Shown piece by piece: positions 28,528 to 38,116 of a stretch of DNA of 64,000 nt; within the stretch, counting starts at the first letter, position 1, and every line of letters starts with the position of its first letter. A program made the position numbers and the translations under genes. This DNA is from Acetobacter senegalensis. Lineage in GTDB: Bacteria > Pseudomonadota > Alphaproteobacteria > Acetobacterales > Acetobacteraceae. The DNA is taken from positions 62,001 through 126,000 of the forward strand of contig NZ_LHZU01000145.1 of NCBI RefSeq assembly GCF_001580995.1, given 5' to 3'. The notes beneath the pieces are model-generated. The model did no database searches. It was not told where the DNA came from and worked only from the letters and a program-made list of their open reading frames with translations.

Positions 28528-28554
28528 TTCAAAACTTTATCCTGAAACGGCGTT
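28519..28554 (-). terminator. Terminator of folD-metF overlapping the next start codon
   Basis: AACGCCATTTCA (28520-28531) and TGAAACGGCGTT (28542-28553) pair over 11 of 12 positions, and on the minus strand the stem is followed by a run of T. It lies 66 bp after the metF stop. The following gene's ATG (28525-28527) is inside the stem and its likely ribosome-site AGGA in the loop. Confidence 0.72.
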
Positions 28555-28619
28555 CGTGAAAGAGGAATTTTATCAGGTCAGACTGTTTTTGTGTGCAGTC
28601 AGAAAGAACAGACCTGCCT

Positions 28620-29369
28620 TTATGCCAGAGCCTCTAGCAGCGGTGGCAGATACTGATCCAGTTTTACGCGGAGCGGCATCAGATAAGCCCGCCCTTTTTC
28701 CTGCGAAAGCTGCCGTAATACGGTCTGGGCAAACTGGATATTGGCCTCCAGCGTGGGTTCAAAATCCTTTGGGAACACCACATGGTTGGTGGTTTCCCAA
28801 TAAGAGCGTGAGCGTGGGCCGATAACGGGAGACAAGCCCCAGAACACGGTTTCATCCCGCAGCCATTCGCGGCAGAGGTCAAACAGTTTCAGGTCAAACA
28901 CGGGTTGGGTGAAGAACCCTTCCGCCCCGGCCTCTTTCTTGCGGGCAACGTCTTCCAGTTCCTGCCATGGCGCACGGCGGTAAGGATCAAATGCCGCATA
29001 AATGCGCAGGTGAGGCGCTTCCTTTTTGTAGCGGCGGATAATGCTTTCCGTGCTGTTGGGGTAGGTGCGGTGGGACAGATCTGCTGGCGGATCTCCGTGC
29101 ACAACCAACACTTCCTCAAGCCCCGGCTGATCTGCGCCGGGCAGAGGGGCGTCTGGAGCGATATCAATCGCCCGGATATGGGGGACAACCCGCGCAAAGT
29201 GGGGGCGGATCAAGGCAGCAGCATCCCAACTGCGCAGCGGAAAGCGCATCAGATCCGGCACGTTTAGCGTATCGGCTGCGGCAAACAGAGCCTTTACGCT
29301 GGCAACATCGTCCAGCAAGGCTTCCGTGCTGCGGGGAATCAGTTCAACGGAGAGGCGTGAAAGGCTCAT
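28620..29369 (-). CDS. metF: Methylenetetrahydrofolate reductase-like protein (short form)
   Basis: A 249-residue flavin barrel protein related to MetF, which reduces 5,10-methylene-THF to 5-methyl-THF for methionine synthesis. The N-terminal segment SVELIPRS keeps the catalytic glutamate position, and the segments VVHGDPP and [13 protein letters not shown] match the family. It is shorter than E. coli MetF (296 residues) and divergent. The ATG overlaps the folD stop (ATGA at 29366-29369), so it is coupled to folD and completes a folate one-carbon pair. A role as a different folate-dependent reductase cannot be excluded. Confidence 0.78.
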   Translation of the reverse strand: MSLSRLSVELIPRSTEALLDDVASVKALFAAADTLNVPDLMRFPLRSWDAAALIRPHFARVVPHIRAIDIAPDAPLPGADQPGLEEVLVVHGDPPADLSHRTYPNSTESIIRRYKKEAPHLRIYAAFDPYRRAPWQELEDVARKKEAGAEGFFTQPVFDLKLFDLCREWLRDETVFWGLSPVIGPRSRSYWETTNHVVFPKDFEPTLEANIQFAQTVLRQLSQEKGRAYLMPLRVKLDQYLPPLLEALA

Positions 29370-30274
29370 TCCGGTTTTCCCGTTACCAGAAGGCGCGCAG
29401 CTGTGAGAGTATTTTTCAGCAGGCAGGCAATGGTCATGGGGCCGACGCCACCCGGTACTGGCGTGATACGGCCAGCCACTTTGACGGCTTCGTTAAACAC
29501 AACATCGCCGACCAACCGGGTTTTGCCGTTCTCCAGCGTGACGCGGGTGATGCCCACGTCAATCACTGTGGCCCCCGGTTTGATCCAGTCACCCCGCACC
29601 AGTTCACGCACCCCGGTGGCCACCACCAGAATGTCGGCCTGCCGGGCCAATGCAGCGGTATCCCGCGTATGGATATGCGCGATAGAGACCGTGCAGCCTT
29701 CGGCCAACAACAGCAGGGCCAGCGGCTTGCCGACCAGATTGGATGCGCCAATCACCACGGCGTGCTGGCCGTGCATGTCTCCCAACTGGTCTTTCAGCAG
29801 GAGCAGGCAGCCCAGCGGGGTGCAGGGCACAAGACCGGGGAGCCCGATTGCCAGACGCCCTGCGTTGGTTTCTCCCAGTCCATCCACGTCCTTTTCGGGG
29901 CGGATGGCATTGGTCACACGCCGCGCGTCCAGCCCTTTGGGCAGCGGAAGCTGAACCAGAATGCCATGAATTTCCGGATCGTTGTTCAGGCGTTCAATCA
30001 GCGCCAGAAGTTCGGTTTCAGAGGTTGTTTCCGGCAGCATGTGCATGAAGGAGCGCATGCCTGCATGATGAGTCTGGATAGCCTTGTTGCGTACATAGAC
30101 TTCGCTGGCCGGATCATTCCCTACCAGAATGACAGCCAGCCCCGGCGTGACGCCGTACTGATCATGGAAAGTACGCACATCATCGCGGATCTGGGCGCGA
30201 AGGGAGGCGGCAAAGCCTTTGCCATCAATCAGGGAGGCCTGATGGTCGGAAGAAAGGGGAGAGGATGCGCTCAT
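29366..30274 (-). CDS. folD: Bifunctional methylene-THF dehydrogenase / methenyl-THF cyclohydrolase
   Basis: A 302-residue FolD interconverting 5,10-methylene-THF and 10-formyl-THF. The catalytic lysine region [14 protein letters not shown] is near residue 62, the NADP-binding segment [17 protein letters not shown] near residue 172, and the terminal signature [16 protein letters not shown] near residue 275. All are where the family has them. It is followed by metF with overlapping codons and then by a terminator, so folD-metF is a two-gene operon. Confidence 0.96.
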   Translation of the reverse strand: MSASSPLSSDHQASLIDGKGFAASLRAQIRDDVRTFHDQYGVTPGLAVILVGNDPASEVYVRNKAIQTHHAGMRSFMHMLPETTSETELLALIERLNNDPEIHGILVQLPLPKGLDARRVTNAIRPEKDVDGLGETNAGRLAIGLPGLVPCTPLGCLLLLKDQLGDMHGQHAVVIGASNLVGKPLALLLLAEGCTVSIAHIHTRDTAALARQADILVVATGVRELVRGDWIKPGATVIDVGITRVTLENGKTRLVGDVVFNEAVKVAGRITPVPGGVGPMTIACLLKNTLTAARLLVTGKPE

Positions 30275-30438
30275 CGTTCCTGCTGCCAGTCTAATCGGGA
30301 AGGGGCGGTCTGAAGTGTTGGAGGCATACGCAAAAAAACACCTCGGGACAATGCCGCAGCCCGGTACAGCCGCAGTTTTCTGCGCGCATGTCAGGGCAGC
30401 AGGGATAAACCGGCAGCCTCCACATGTAGCGGGCTCCC

Positions 30439-31593
30439 TTATTCTGCGGCGTTATCCTGCCGATAGGGGGAAAGCTGGCCCAGCGCCTGGGCTTCTTCCG
30501 TCATTGCTGAGCGTTCGTGTTCCAGAAAGTTCGCCACACTGGCCCGAAAGGAGGGGTTTTCAATCCAGTGGGCGGAATGGGTGAGGCTGGGCACATAACC
30601 GCGCTGGATCTTGTGTTCCCCCTGTGCGCCGGCTTCTACACGTTTCAGCCCATGTGCGATGGCAAAGTCTATGGCGCGGTAATAGCAGAGTTCAAAATGC
30701 AGGAACGGCCAGTTGCCCGTGCAGCCCCAGTTGCGTCCGTACAGAGTATCTTTGCCCAGCAGGTTCAGGGCGGCGGCTACTGTTTCTTCACCGTTGCGCG
30801 CTACCATCAGCACAACCCGTTCCCCCAGCCGTTCTGAAAGCAGAGGAAAGAAAGCAGGGGTGAGGTAGGCGCTGCCCCATTTGCGGTCTACCGTGTTCTG
30901 GTAAAATCTGTAGAACGCATCCCACTCGGGTTTGGTAATGTCGTTCCCGCGCAGGGTATGAAAGGTGAGGCCCGCCGCATTGGCGTCTCGCCGCTCGCGC
31001 CGCAGGACCTTGCGTTTGCGGGATGAGAGCGCCTCAAGAAAATCCTCAAAGCTCTGATAACCCCGGTTATGCCAGTGATATTGCAGCCCCAGCCGATGCA
31101 GCCAGCCACGTTTGGCCATCAGGGCGCTTTCCTGCTCCTGACAGAAAGTAACATGGGCGGAAGAAAGGCCGGTATCGCCACAGATCTGGCGCAGGGCATC
31201 TGCCAGCACGGCTGCAGCTTCCGGGGGAGCATCAGGGTGCACAAGCAGGCGCGGGCCGGGTGCCGGGGTAAAAGGAACGGCAACTTGCAGTTTGGGATAA
31301 TACTGGCCGCCTGCGGCTTCAAAAGCGCGGGCCCAGCCTTGGTCAAACACGTATTCGCCCCAGGAATGCCCTTTCAGGTAAGCGGGGCAGACGGCCGCCA
31401 AGGTGCCATCCGGGGCGTGCAGGCTGACATGCCGGGGCATCCAGCCGGTGCGGCGGGAGACAGAACCACTGTCTTCCAGCGCAGAGAGAAAGGCGTGGCT
31501 GACAAACGGGTTATCTGACCCCGCGCAGGCATCCCACGCCTCTGCCGTGAGGGAATGGATGCCGTCGTGGAGTGAAACAGACCAGTCCGGCAT
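30439..31593 (-). CDS. FemAB-like GNAT protein (DUF482 family)
   Basis: A 384-residue protein of the DUF482 family, related to Fem-type peptidyltransferases with a double GNAT fold. The segments [40 protein letters not shown], and [20 protein letters not shown] are the conserved blocks. The biochemical function is not established; peptidoglycan or amino-acid transfer is assumed from the fold. The ATG at 31593 has AGAGG 8 nt upstream. It begins 15 bp after the RidA gene ends, so the two are probably one transcript. Confidence 0.83.
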   Translation of the reverse strand: MPDWSVSLHDGIHSLTAEAWDACAGSDNPFVSHAFLSALEDSGSVSRRTGWMPRHVSLHAPDGTLAAVCPAYLKGHSWGEYVFDQGWARAFEAAGGQYYPKLQVAVPFTPAPGPRLLVHPDAPPEAAAVLADALRQICGDTGLSSAHVTFCQEQESALMAKRGWLHRLGLQYHWHNRGYQSFEDFLEALSSRKRKVLRRERRDANAAGLTFHTLRGNDITKPEWDAFYRFYQNTVDRKWGSAYLTPAFFPLLSERLGERVVLMVARNGEETVAAALNLLGKDTLYGRNWGCTGNWPFLHFELCYYRAIDFAIAHGLKRVEAGAQGEHKIQRGYVPSLTHSAHWIENPSFRASVANFLEHERSAMTEEAQALGQLSPYRQDNAAE

Positions 31594-31608
31594 GGCGCAT
31601 CCTCTCAA

Positions 31609-32073
31609 TCAGTCGATTTCGAACAACCCTTCCACTTCAACCGGGGCATCCAGCGGCAGGGATGGCACACCCACGGTGGAGCGGGCATGGCGGCCAGCAT
31701 CACCAAATACATCCACGGCCAGATCAGAGGCACCATTCATGACGGATGCATGAGCCGTAAAATCTGGCGTGCAGGCAATAAATCCGCCCAGACGCACCAC
31801 GCGTTTCACACGGCTGAGGTCACCCACGGCGGCCTTAACCTGCGCGATCACGTTGATCATGCTGTAGCGGGCAGCTTCAACAGCGGTTTCGACAGATACC
31901 GCGCCACCCAGCTTGCCTGTGGCGAACAGCTTGCCGTCAACCATGGGTAACTGGCCGGATAGAACCAGCAGGTTGCCAGTCTGCACGGTCGCTACATAGT
32001 TGGCAACAGGAGCAGCGGGTGTGGGCAGGGTGATACCCAGTGCGGCCAGACGTGCTTCAGGGGTGGTGCTCAT
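31609..32073 (-). CDS. RidA-family protein
   Basis: A 154-residue YjgF/RidA-family protein. Family marks are LLVLSGQLP near residue 35, RVVRLGGFIACTPDF near residue 93, and the terminal GVPSLPLDAPVEVEG. RidA proteins remove reactive enamine/imine intermediates formed by PLP enzymes. The catalytic arginine of RidA lies in the region RSTVGV here. This is the longer subfamily with an N-terminal extension. It is followed after 15 bp by the FemAB-like gene. Confidence 0.92.
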   Translation of the reverse strand: MSTTPEARLAALGITLPTPAAPVANYVATVQTGNLLVLSGQLPMVDGKLFATGKLGGAVSVETAVEAARYSMINVIAQVKAAVGDLSRVKRVVRLGGFIACTPDFTAHASVMNGASDLAVDVFGDAGRHARSTVGVPSLPLDAPVEVEGLFEID

Positions 32074-32263
32074 ACAATCATCTCCGTTCAGGGTGCCGCG
32101 TGCGCCATCAAAGGCGCATGCGGCGGGAAAAGAGGCTGCCCCGGCAGGCTAAAAGCCGGCCCCGAAAGGGAGGGCCGGCGATAGAAAACCGCTCCGTCTG
32201 GCTCCAGCGTATCCCCCGCAACAAAGTGCAGGGCAGCGCCGGGGCTAGAGGACCAGAGTTCCG

Positions 32264-33793
32264 TTAGCTGACAACCAGCCGCAGGCTGCCTCGTTTGCGG
32301 GGGGCAGGGTCGCTCTCATCCGCCGGGAAATCAAGCGGCAACAACGGATCAGGCTCGCCCTGCATGTCCTGATGGGGGCCATCGGGCAGCTTTTTACCCA
32401 GATAGGCTTCAGACAAAGCGCGAAAGGCATAATCCAGCATGGAGGTGGCGTAGGTGGCCACGGGGTCGCCTTCCACCGTGCCGGAGGGGCCGAAGCAAGA
32501 ATAGGCAAAGCTGTTCACATATTCTTCCAGCGGCGCACCATATTGCAGGCCAATGCTCACGGCTTCCCCAAAGCTTTCCATCAGCCCTTTCACCATGGCG
32601 CTCTCCCGCGTGGGGGTAAGGGACAGTTCGCCTAGCGTTCCGTCTTCATACTCTCCAGTACGCAGGAACAGGCGGTGGCCGCCAATGGCTGTTTTCTGGG
32701 TAAAGCCGCCGTGGCGGTGGGGCAGCGCACGGCGCATTCCGCGTTCCAGCTTGCGGCGTAGCGGCTGGGCGGCCGGGTCTGGCCGTGCTGGCATGCGGTC
32801 AATAAAGCCGGTCAGCGCCCGATACATGGCCATGTGCGCGGTGGGCCCGGGCAAAGGCAGTACGGTTTCCCCGGCCAGCGCAGCCGCCAGAGCGGTTTCT
32901 GTGGTGAAGCCTCGGGCCTCCAACCGGTTGACGGTGCTTTGAGCCAGCCGTCCATCCGGGCGCAGCAGGGAGAAAACGGGAGCAAGGCCGCACGCTTCCA
33001 CACCCAGCACGCCATCGACTGGTCCGGAGGTAGAGAAGCCGGTTTCAATGGCTTCAAGCGGATTTTCAGTTTCTACCGCAGCTTCATTCCACACGGCCCG
33101 GAGCGTTTCGCTCAGGCCCGGCAAAACGGTCCGCACAGGCGGAAGGGGAAGGGACTCGGGGCCACAGCCGGAATGGGCTGTCAGCGTTGCCAGTGTGGCA
33201 ATGGCGCATGCGGCGGCACGGCCATCTTCACTATCGTAATCCAGCCCTACTCCAGCCAGACACGCATCCAGATTGGTCAGCAGGATGTCCCCGGCACAGC
33301 GCGGGGCAGTGCCTGCGCCATCCACATCAGAGCTCTTGACGGCAGGCTGAGTGTTTTCAGACTGGGGTGCAAACAGATCAGGCAGGGGTAGCTCGCCGTT
33401 GCGCTGGTTGCCCATGGTGTGGGAGGCATCACGCAGCACGCGGGAGAGCAGACGCAGAGCCGCCACAAAGGTTTCTGCGGCAAACCCTTCCCCCGGAGAG
33501 ACAAAAGCGGCCAGATTGAGCACAAAGCCCGGTGGCCGATCGAACTCACATGCCCAGACGGCTTCTGTCGGAGCCGCCTGACGCATGAGCAGAAGCCAGA
33601 TGAGAGACCGCGCGGTGGCGTCATCCTGTGTCAGGGCGTCCACCCAGCGCGAGGCCGCACGCGGGAGGTCTATTGCGTCCGTGCCGGGTATGAGCTGGGC
33701 CAGCGCAGAAGCTGCGTCGGTATCCCACTCAGCGGGCAGCGTTACGGAGCGGAAAGGAGCATCCGGGTCTGCTGCGGCCTGTAGTGTGCTCAT
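32264..33793 (-). CDS. TSCPD-domain protein, degenerate relative of class II ribonucleotide reductase (NrdJ)
   Basis: A roughly 509-residue protein. Its C-terminal third (about 360-480) is the TSCPD domain found at the end of B12-dependent NrdJ: GFTQKTAIGGHRLFLRTGEY, GLQYGAPLEEYVNSF and ATSMLDYAFRALSEAYLG. Upstream, FVLNLAAFVSPGEGF and LAGVGLDYDSEDGRA resemble NrdJ barrel segments, but the NPCSE active-site motif and the cysteine of ACNLAS are absent, and there is no C-terminal Cys pair. It is therefore probably not a ribonucleotide reductase. I take the ATG at 33793; another lies at 33829. It is divergent from the NDUFA12 gene. Confidence 0.78.
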   Translation of the reverse strand: MSTLQAAADPDAPFRSVTLPAEWDTDAASALAQLIPGTDAIDLPRAASRWVDALTQDDATARSLIWLLLMRQAAPTEAVWACEFDRPPGFVLNLAAFVSPGEGFAAETFVAALRLLSRVLRDASHTMGNQRNGELPLPDLFAPQSENTQPAVKSSDVDGAGTAPRCAGDILLTNLDACLAGVGLDYDSEDGRAAACAIATLATLTAHSGCGPESLPLPPVRTVLPGLSETLRAVWNEAAVETENPLEAIETGFSTSGPVDGVLGVEACGLAPVFSLLRPDGRLAQSTVNRLEARGFTTETALAAALAGETVLPLPGPTAHMAMYRALTGFIDRMPARPDPAAQPLRRKLERGMRRALPHRHGGFTQKTAIGGHRLFLRTGEYEDGTLGELSLTPTRESAMVKGLMESFGEAVSIGLQYGAPLEEYVNSFAYSCFGPSGTVEGDPVATYATSMLDYAFRALSEAYLGKKLPDGPHQDMQGEPDPLLPLDFPADESDPAPRKRGSLRLVVS

Positions 33794-34009
33794 GAGCACA
33801 CCGTTCCAATGGCGTCTGGCTCTTGTCATGCCCGCAGTTTACGCCCTGTGCACAGGGCGATGGAACCCGGTCAGACCCCTCTGCAGATTATACAGACCCC
33901 GGTATAATGAGGATATGGGGGATAACTTTTTTCCAATCGAGCGCAGTTGATCGAACAGGCGGCCAAAAGGCATGGACCGCGCCTTGCTAGCGGTTTTATC
34001 ATCCCGTTC

Positions 34010-34378
34010 ATGGCAAATATCGGAACACGGCTGTACACGCGCCGCAAAGGGCGGCTGGTTGGCAAGGACGCTCAAGGGCGCTGCTATTACGAATCGACCG
34101 GCCCCGCACGCCGTGGCGGCGGGCTTGACCGGCCTGAACGGTGGGTGATCTACCTGAAAGGGGAAGATCCTTCCGCCGTGCCGCCGGAATGGTGGGGGTG
34201 GCTACACCATACGCTGGATGCGCCCATTCCTGATGAAGAGCGCAAGCCATGGCAGCTTCCGTACCAACCCAACATGACCGGCACGGCGCAGCGCTATAGC
34301 CCGCCGGGCAGTGCATACAGCACCGGGCAGAAACCTCCTGCTACAGGAGATTATGACGCCTGGACGCCGGATGCGTGA
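34010..34378 (+). CDS. NDUFA12-family (complex I 17.2 kDa subunit-like) protein
   Basis: A 122-residue basic protein of the NDUFA12/B17.2 family, with IGTRLYTRRKGRLVGKDAQG at the start, GLDRPERWVIYLKG near residue 45, and PPEWWGWLHHTLDAP near residue 60. In alphaproteobacteria this is an accessory part of respiratory complex I or its assembly. The N terminus is shorter than usual, because the leading helix before GTR is missing; the frame extends to a TTG at 33947 but with unrelated sequence. It heads a plus-strand run with mlaD, a small gene and the DUF2155 gene. Confidence 0.88.
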   Translation: MANIGTRLYTRRKGRLVGKDAQGRCYYESTGPARRGGGLDRPERWVIYLKGEDPSAVPPEWWGWLHHTLDAPIPDEERKPWQLPYQPNMTGTAQRYSPPGSAYSTGQKPPATGDYDAWTPDA

Positions 34379-34435
34379 TCTCGGACGCATTCCCTGCTAA
34401 GAGGAAAATCCAGAGCAGGGAGTGCAACAGGATTC

Positions 34436-34984
34436 ATGGCTTCAGTGACATCAGCAACCGCACGGCGGAATTCGGTTGAACTCATAACGGGTGTGGTCGT
34501 GCTGATTGCCCTCGCCCTCATGCTTGTGGCCGCTGTGGTAGGGGAAGGCCGGAAAACCGATAGTACGGGTTATCCGCTTCATGCCAGCTTTTCCCACATA
34601 GACGGGTTGAGCGTGGGTTCGGATGTGCGGCTGGCAGGTGTTACCGTTGGGCAGGTGGTCCAGGAACGGGTTGATCCCACGACCTACAAGGCGGAAGTCA
34701 CCTTTACCGTGCGGCCCGATATCAAATTGCCAACGGATAGTGCTGCCATCATCACCAGTGATAGTCTTCTGGGCGGTAAATACATTGCCCTCTCTCCTGG
34801 TGGGGATGATCAAACCCTGAAACCGAACGCCATGGTTAATCAGACCCAGGGTTCGATCAGTCTTGAACAACTGCTGAGCAAATTTATTTTCTCTGTAACG
34901 GACACACTGACCCGCGCCAACAAGGATGCGGCCAAGGATCAACCCGCTGCCCCGGCTGATGCGGGGAAGGGTGATCTGCCTTGA
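34436..34984 (+). CDS. mlaD: MlaD-family lipid-transport protein
   Basis: A 182-residue protein with one N-terminal membrane anchor (LITGVVVLIALALMLVAAVV, residues 16-35) and an MCE/MlaD domain, with FSHIDGLSVGSDVRLAGVTV near residue 52 and SDSLLGGKYIALSPGG near residue 107. MlaD forms a hexameric ring in the periplasm that carries lipids to or from the MlaFE permease. No mlaF or mlaE lies in the window; mlaA and mlaC are 16 kb away. The C-terminal tail is Ala/Lys/Asp rich. Confidence 0.92.
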   Translation: MASVTSATARRNSVELITGVVVLIALALMLVAAVVGEGRKTDSTGYPLHASFSHIDGLSVGSDVRLAGVTVGQVVQERVDPTTYKAEVTFTVRPDIKLPTDSAAIITSDSLLGGKYIALSPGGDDQTLKPNAMVNQTQGSISLEQLLSKFIFSVTDTLTRANKDAAKDQPAAPADAGKGDLP

Positions 34985-35027
34985 GGCAGAACGCCTGGTG
35001 TGCGCGGCTGTGGAGAAAAATAGCGAG

Positions 35028-35246
35028 ATGAAAACCCCTGAAATCTGGCCGCAGGACGACGGGCAACCCGTTTCCTGCGTGGAAAAATTAAAGGTGCTGG
35101 AAGAAAACTGGCAGGAAGTGCAGGACGTTCTGCGTGATGCGTTTGAGGATGCGGTTTTAATGGGGGTAAGTGAACAGGTGATGCGTGACCGGCTGGCTGA
35201 TCTTGTAACGGCTCTCGTCTCCCCCCGTCAGGGGAGCGGCGCATGA
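35028..35246 (+). CDS. Small acidic protein of unknown function
   Basis: A 72-residue acidic protein, MKTPEIWPQDDG..., rich in helix (LEENWQEVQDVLRDAFEDAV). It has no signal peptide or motif I recognise. The ATG at 35028 is preferred to the longer frame, whose N terminus would overlap mlaD. Its stop overlaps the start of the DUF2155 gene by four bases (ATGA), which shows translational coupling and argues that it is a real gene. Confidence 0.65.
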   Translation: MKTPEIWPQDDGQPVSCVEKLKVLEENWQEVQDVLRDAFEDAVLMGVSEQVMRDRLADLVTALVSPRQGSGA

Positions 35247-35857
35247 AAAGCATACAGATTGTGCGCAAAATCGCTCTTGCCTGTGTCATGGCCGGCAGCG
35301 CGGGCGTAGGTGCTGTTTCCGTCGCTCATGCCGTCGGTACGCCGCTTGCCCCTCCGGCCATTTATCCGCCCAACACATGGCAGGGGAAAGCGACCGCCGT
35401 TGTGCGTGTGCTGGATCGGCTGGATGCTCATGTGGAAGTGATCTCGGTTCCGGTTGGAACGACTGCACATTACAAGAGTTTAGAGATATCAGCGGGTCGT
35501 TGCCTGGAACGGCCGCAAACATTATCTCCGGATGCCGCAGGCTGGCTGGAGTTGCATGACACGCACCCGGATGGGGCAACGTTCAAAGGCTGGATGCTGG
35601 CCGCGGAACCTGCTTTGGGTGTGTTTGAAAGCGCTGTGTACGATGTGCGGATGGTGCGGTGTGAAGGGGATAATGTTGCCCCTGCTGCGCCGCCACTGCC
35701 CACACCAAGCGTGCCGGTGCTGACGCAACCTTCTGGTGCCACCCCTCCTTCTACCGGGAGTGATGGCGGGGCAGGCGGGCAGGCTCCCTCTACAGGAGCA
35801 GCGCCCGCTGGCCAGAACCAGACACCAGCCACACCTGAATATGGCGGCGAATATTAA
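35243..35857 (+). CDS. DUF2155 exported protein
   Basis: A 204-residue exported protein with a signal peptide (hydrophobic core IALACVMAGSAGVGAVSV, cleavage after AHA near residue 30). The DUF2155 domain follows: NTWQGKATAVVRVLDRLDA near residue 44, a conserved cysteine in SAGRCLERP, and the block GWMLAAEPALGVFESAVYDVRMVRC. The C-terminal 50 residues are Pro/Ser/Gly/Ala rich and low complexity. In alphaproteobacteria it is commonly found next to NDUFA12, as here. Function unknown. Confidence 0.9.
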   Translation: MKSIQIVRKIALACVMAGSAGVGAVSVAHAVGTPLAPPAIYPPNTWQGKATAVVRVLDRLDAHVEVISVPVGTTAHYKSLEISAGRCLERPQTLSPDAAGWLELHDTHPDGATFKGWMLAAEPALGVFESAVYDVRMVRCEGDNVAPAAPPLPTPSVPVLTQPSGATPPSTGSDGGAGGQAPSTGAAPAGQNQTPATPEYGGEY

Positions 35858-36022
35858 GGTTAAGGACGCATTTTCTCCATAGTGTGTCCACAGAATGCAT
35901 GACCAGCCCTGCCGTGCGGGGTGGTTGTCGTCAGCCGTTGGCTCCGGCATCGTTCAGCAACAGGCTCTGACGACCCTGAAGGCGAGGGACGGAGCCTGAA
36001 AAGATAGTAAGACGAGGTGCAC

Positions 36023-36766
36023 GTGGTCCGTACTTTTTCCGGTAATGAGTTCCGCCTTCAGGTTCCCCCCGTGAAGGAGGCGGCTTTTTTATTCGATTTT
36101 GACGGAACACTGGTTGATATCGCCCCGACACCTGATTCTGTGGTGGTGCCTCCCGGCCTGCTGGAAACATTGCGTCGTCTGCGGGCGGCGTGTGGAGATG
36201 CCCTTGCGGTTATCTCCGGTCGTCCGATTGATCAGATCGACCATTTCCTCGGAGATGTGCCTTTTGCCGTGGCGGGGGAGCATGGGGTCGCGGTTCGGCA
36301 TCGTCCGGGTGGTCCGATCGAACGGGTTGCTCTGCCGACTGTTCCGCAAAGTTGGTTGGTTGCCGCCCGTAAACTGGTGGAAGCCTGGCCCGGTTCCCGG
36401 TTGGAACACAAGCAGGCCGGGTTTGTGCTGCATTATCGCGCCGTTCCTGAAGCAGGCGAGGTTTTTCGGCAGGCTGCCGAGGGCTGGATGAAGGAAGCAG
36501 ATGGCGCGTTCCATTTGCAAGCCGCCAAAATGGCGTGGGAAATCCGGCCCGCAGGCGTGGACAAAGGCTATGCTGTTTCCACCTTGATGGAAGCGGCCCC
36601 CTTTGCAGGCCGAAAGCCGGTTTTTGTGGGTGATGATGTAACCGACGAAGATGGCATTGCCGCAGCAAAAAGGCTGGGCGGAGCTGGCCTGCGCATCCCC
36701 ACGGATTTTCCAACACCTGCGGCGTTTCGGGACTGGCTGGGGATACTGGTTGGAAAGGAGCGCTAA
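36023..36766 (+). CDS. otsB: Trehalose-6-phosphate phosphatase
   Basis: A roughly 247-residue HAD phosphatase that removes phosphate from trehalose 6-phosphate. Motif I, FLFDFDGTLVDIAP, carries the nucleophilic aspartate near residue 27; motif III/IV, FVGDDVTDEDGIAAAKRLGG, is near residue 205. GEHGVAVR and HRP are also typical. Two GTG starts lie close together; 36023 has GAGG 5 nt upstream and is favoured over 36017. It is followed after 3 bp by otsA and then by dsbB in one operon. Confidence 0.95.
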   Translation: MVRTFSGNEFRLQVPPVKEAAFLFDFDGTLVDIAPTPDSVVVPPGLLETLRRLRAACGDALAVISGRPIDQIDHFLGDVPFAVAGEHGVAVRHRPGGPIERVALPTVPQSWLVAARKLVEAWPGSRLEHKQAGFVLHYRAVPEAGEVFRQAAEGWMKEADGAFHLQAAKMAWEIRPAGVDKGYAVSTLMEAAPFAGRKPVFVGDDVTDEDGIAAAKRLGGAGLRIPTDFPTPAAFRDWLGILVGKER

Positions 36767-36769
36767 AGG

Positions 36770-38116
36770 ATGGGACGTCTTGTTGTTGTATCCAACCGCG
36801 TTCCCGCCCCGCGTGACCGGCAGCAGCCCGCAGGTGGGCTTGCCGTGGCGTTGCGCGATGCGCTGAGCGAGGGCCAATGCCTGTGGTTCGGGTGGTCTGG
36901 CCAGCAGATTTCCGAGCATGAAAAGGCAGAGCGCGATGTCAGCATCGATCACGTGGAAAATGTTACCTACGCCACGATAGATCTGACGCATGCCGAGTTT
37001 GACGGGTTCTATCAGAAATATTCCAACGCCATCCTGTGGCCGCTCTGCCATTATCGTGCTGGCCTGATGGAATATAACCGGAAAGATCGTGAAGTTTACC
37101 TAGATGTAAACGAACTGTTTGCCCGGAAACTTTTGCCGCTTTTAAAACCGGATGATCTGATCTGGATTCACGATTATCATCTGTTCCCGTTAGGGCAGGC
37201 GCTGCGCGATCTGGGGGTTACATCCCCTATTGGGTTCTTCCTGCATATTCCGTTCCCACCTTGGAGCTTGATGAAAGCACTGCCCGGCGGGACCAAACTC
37301 ATGCAGAACATGCAGGCGTATGATGTGATCGGCCTGCAGACAGAAGACGACGCACGCAACATGAATGATGGATTTTCCATCTGTGGCGTCAAGGCACGGG
37401 CACAGGTCTTTCCCATAGGAATTGACCCGGAAAGCTTTGCCGAGCAGGCAAAGGCCGGAGAAGATCTGGCAGAGGTGCAGCGCCTAGGCGAAAGTCTGGC
37501 GGGGAAGCCTTTGATTATTGGTGTGGACCGGCTGGATTATTCAAAGGGATTGCCTGAGCGTCTGAAAGGATATGAAACCTTTCTTCAGCGCTACCCTGAA
37601 CACCGGGGCAAGGTTGTGTACCTGCAAATTGCGCCGGTTTCCCGTGGGGATGTTGAGGAATACCGTCTGCTGAAGCAGGGGCTGGATGAAGCCGTGGGCC
37701 GTATTAACGGCAGCTATGGTGATTTTGACTGGACCCCCGTGCGCTACCTGACGCACCCGGTGCCGCGCCATCTGCTGGCAGGTTTTTACCGGCTGGCCAA
37801 TGTTGCGTTGGTCACACCGCTGCGGGATGGCATGAATCTGGTGGCCAAGGAATATGTAGCGGCACAGGATCCGGAAGACCCCGGAGTGCTGGTTCTTTCA
37901 CATTTTGCGGGTGCGGCGCCTGAGATGGAAGATGCCTTGCTGGTCAATCCGCATGATGCCGATGAAATAGCAGAGGCCTTGCACAAGGCGCTTATCATGC
38001 CACAGGCAGAACGAAAGGCCAGATGGGTCCTGTTGCAGCCTGATGTCTGGCGCGTTACGGCAGGAAGCTGGGCGCGAGATTTCATCGGCACGTTGGCAAA
38101 GGTAAAGCGCGCGTGA
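36770..38116 (+). CDS. otsA: Trehalose-6-phosphate synthase
   Basis: A 448-residue GT20 glycosyltransferase making trehalose 6-phosphate from UDP-glucose and glucose 6-phosphate. Marks are [13 protein letters not shown] at the start, [16 protein letters not shown] near residue 130, the [13 protein letters not shown] segment near residue 249, and the C-terminal [17 protein letters not shown] block, in the right order. With otsB it forms the classic trehalose pathway used against osmotic and heat stress. The stop overlaps the dsbB start as GTGA. Confidence 0.97.
   Translation: MGRLVVVSNRVPAPRDRQQPAGGLAVALRDALSEGQCLWFGWSGQQISEHEKAERDVSIDHVENVTYATIDLTHAEFDGFYQKYSNAILWPLCHYRAGLMEYNRKDREVYLDVNELFARKLLPLLKPDDLIWIHDYHLFPLGQALRDLGVTSPIGFFLHIPFPPWSLMKALPGGTKLMQNMQAYDVIGLQTEDDARNMNDGFSICGVKARAQVFPIGIDPESFAEQAKAGEDLAEVQRLGESLAGKPLIIGVDRLDYSKGLPERLKGYETFLQRYPEHRGKVVYLQIAPVSRGDVEEYRLLKQGLDEAVGRINGSYGDFDWTPVRYLTHPVPRHLLAGFYRLANVALVTPLRDGMNLVAKEYVAAQDPEDPGVLVLSHFAGAAPEMEDALLVNPHDADEIAEALHKALIMPQAERKARWVLLQPDVWRVTAGSWARDFIGTLAKVKRA

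Noticed and set aside
33900-33910. TATAAT box before the NDUFA12 gene
   Set aside because: A good -10 hexamer is present at 33903-33908, but no acceptable -35 lies at the right distance, so I did not list it as a promoter.
36089-37051. 320-residue minus-strand frame over otsB-otsA
   Set aside because: Antisense shadow of two well-supported trehalose genes.
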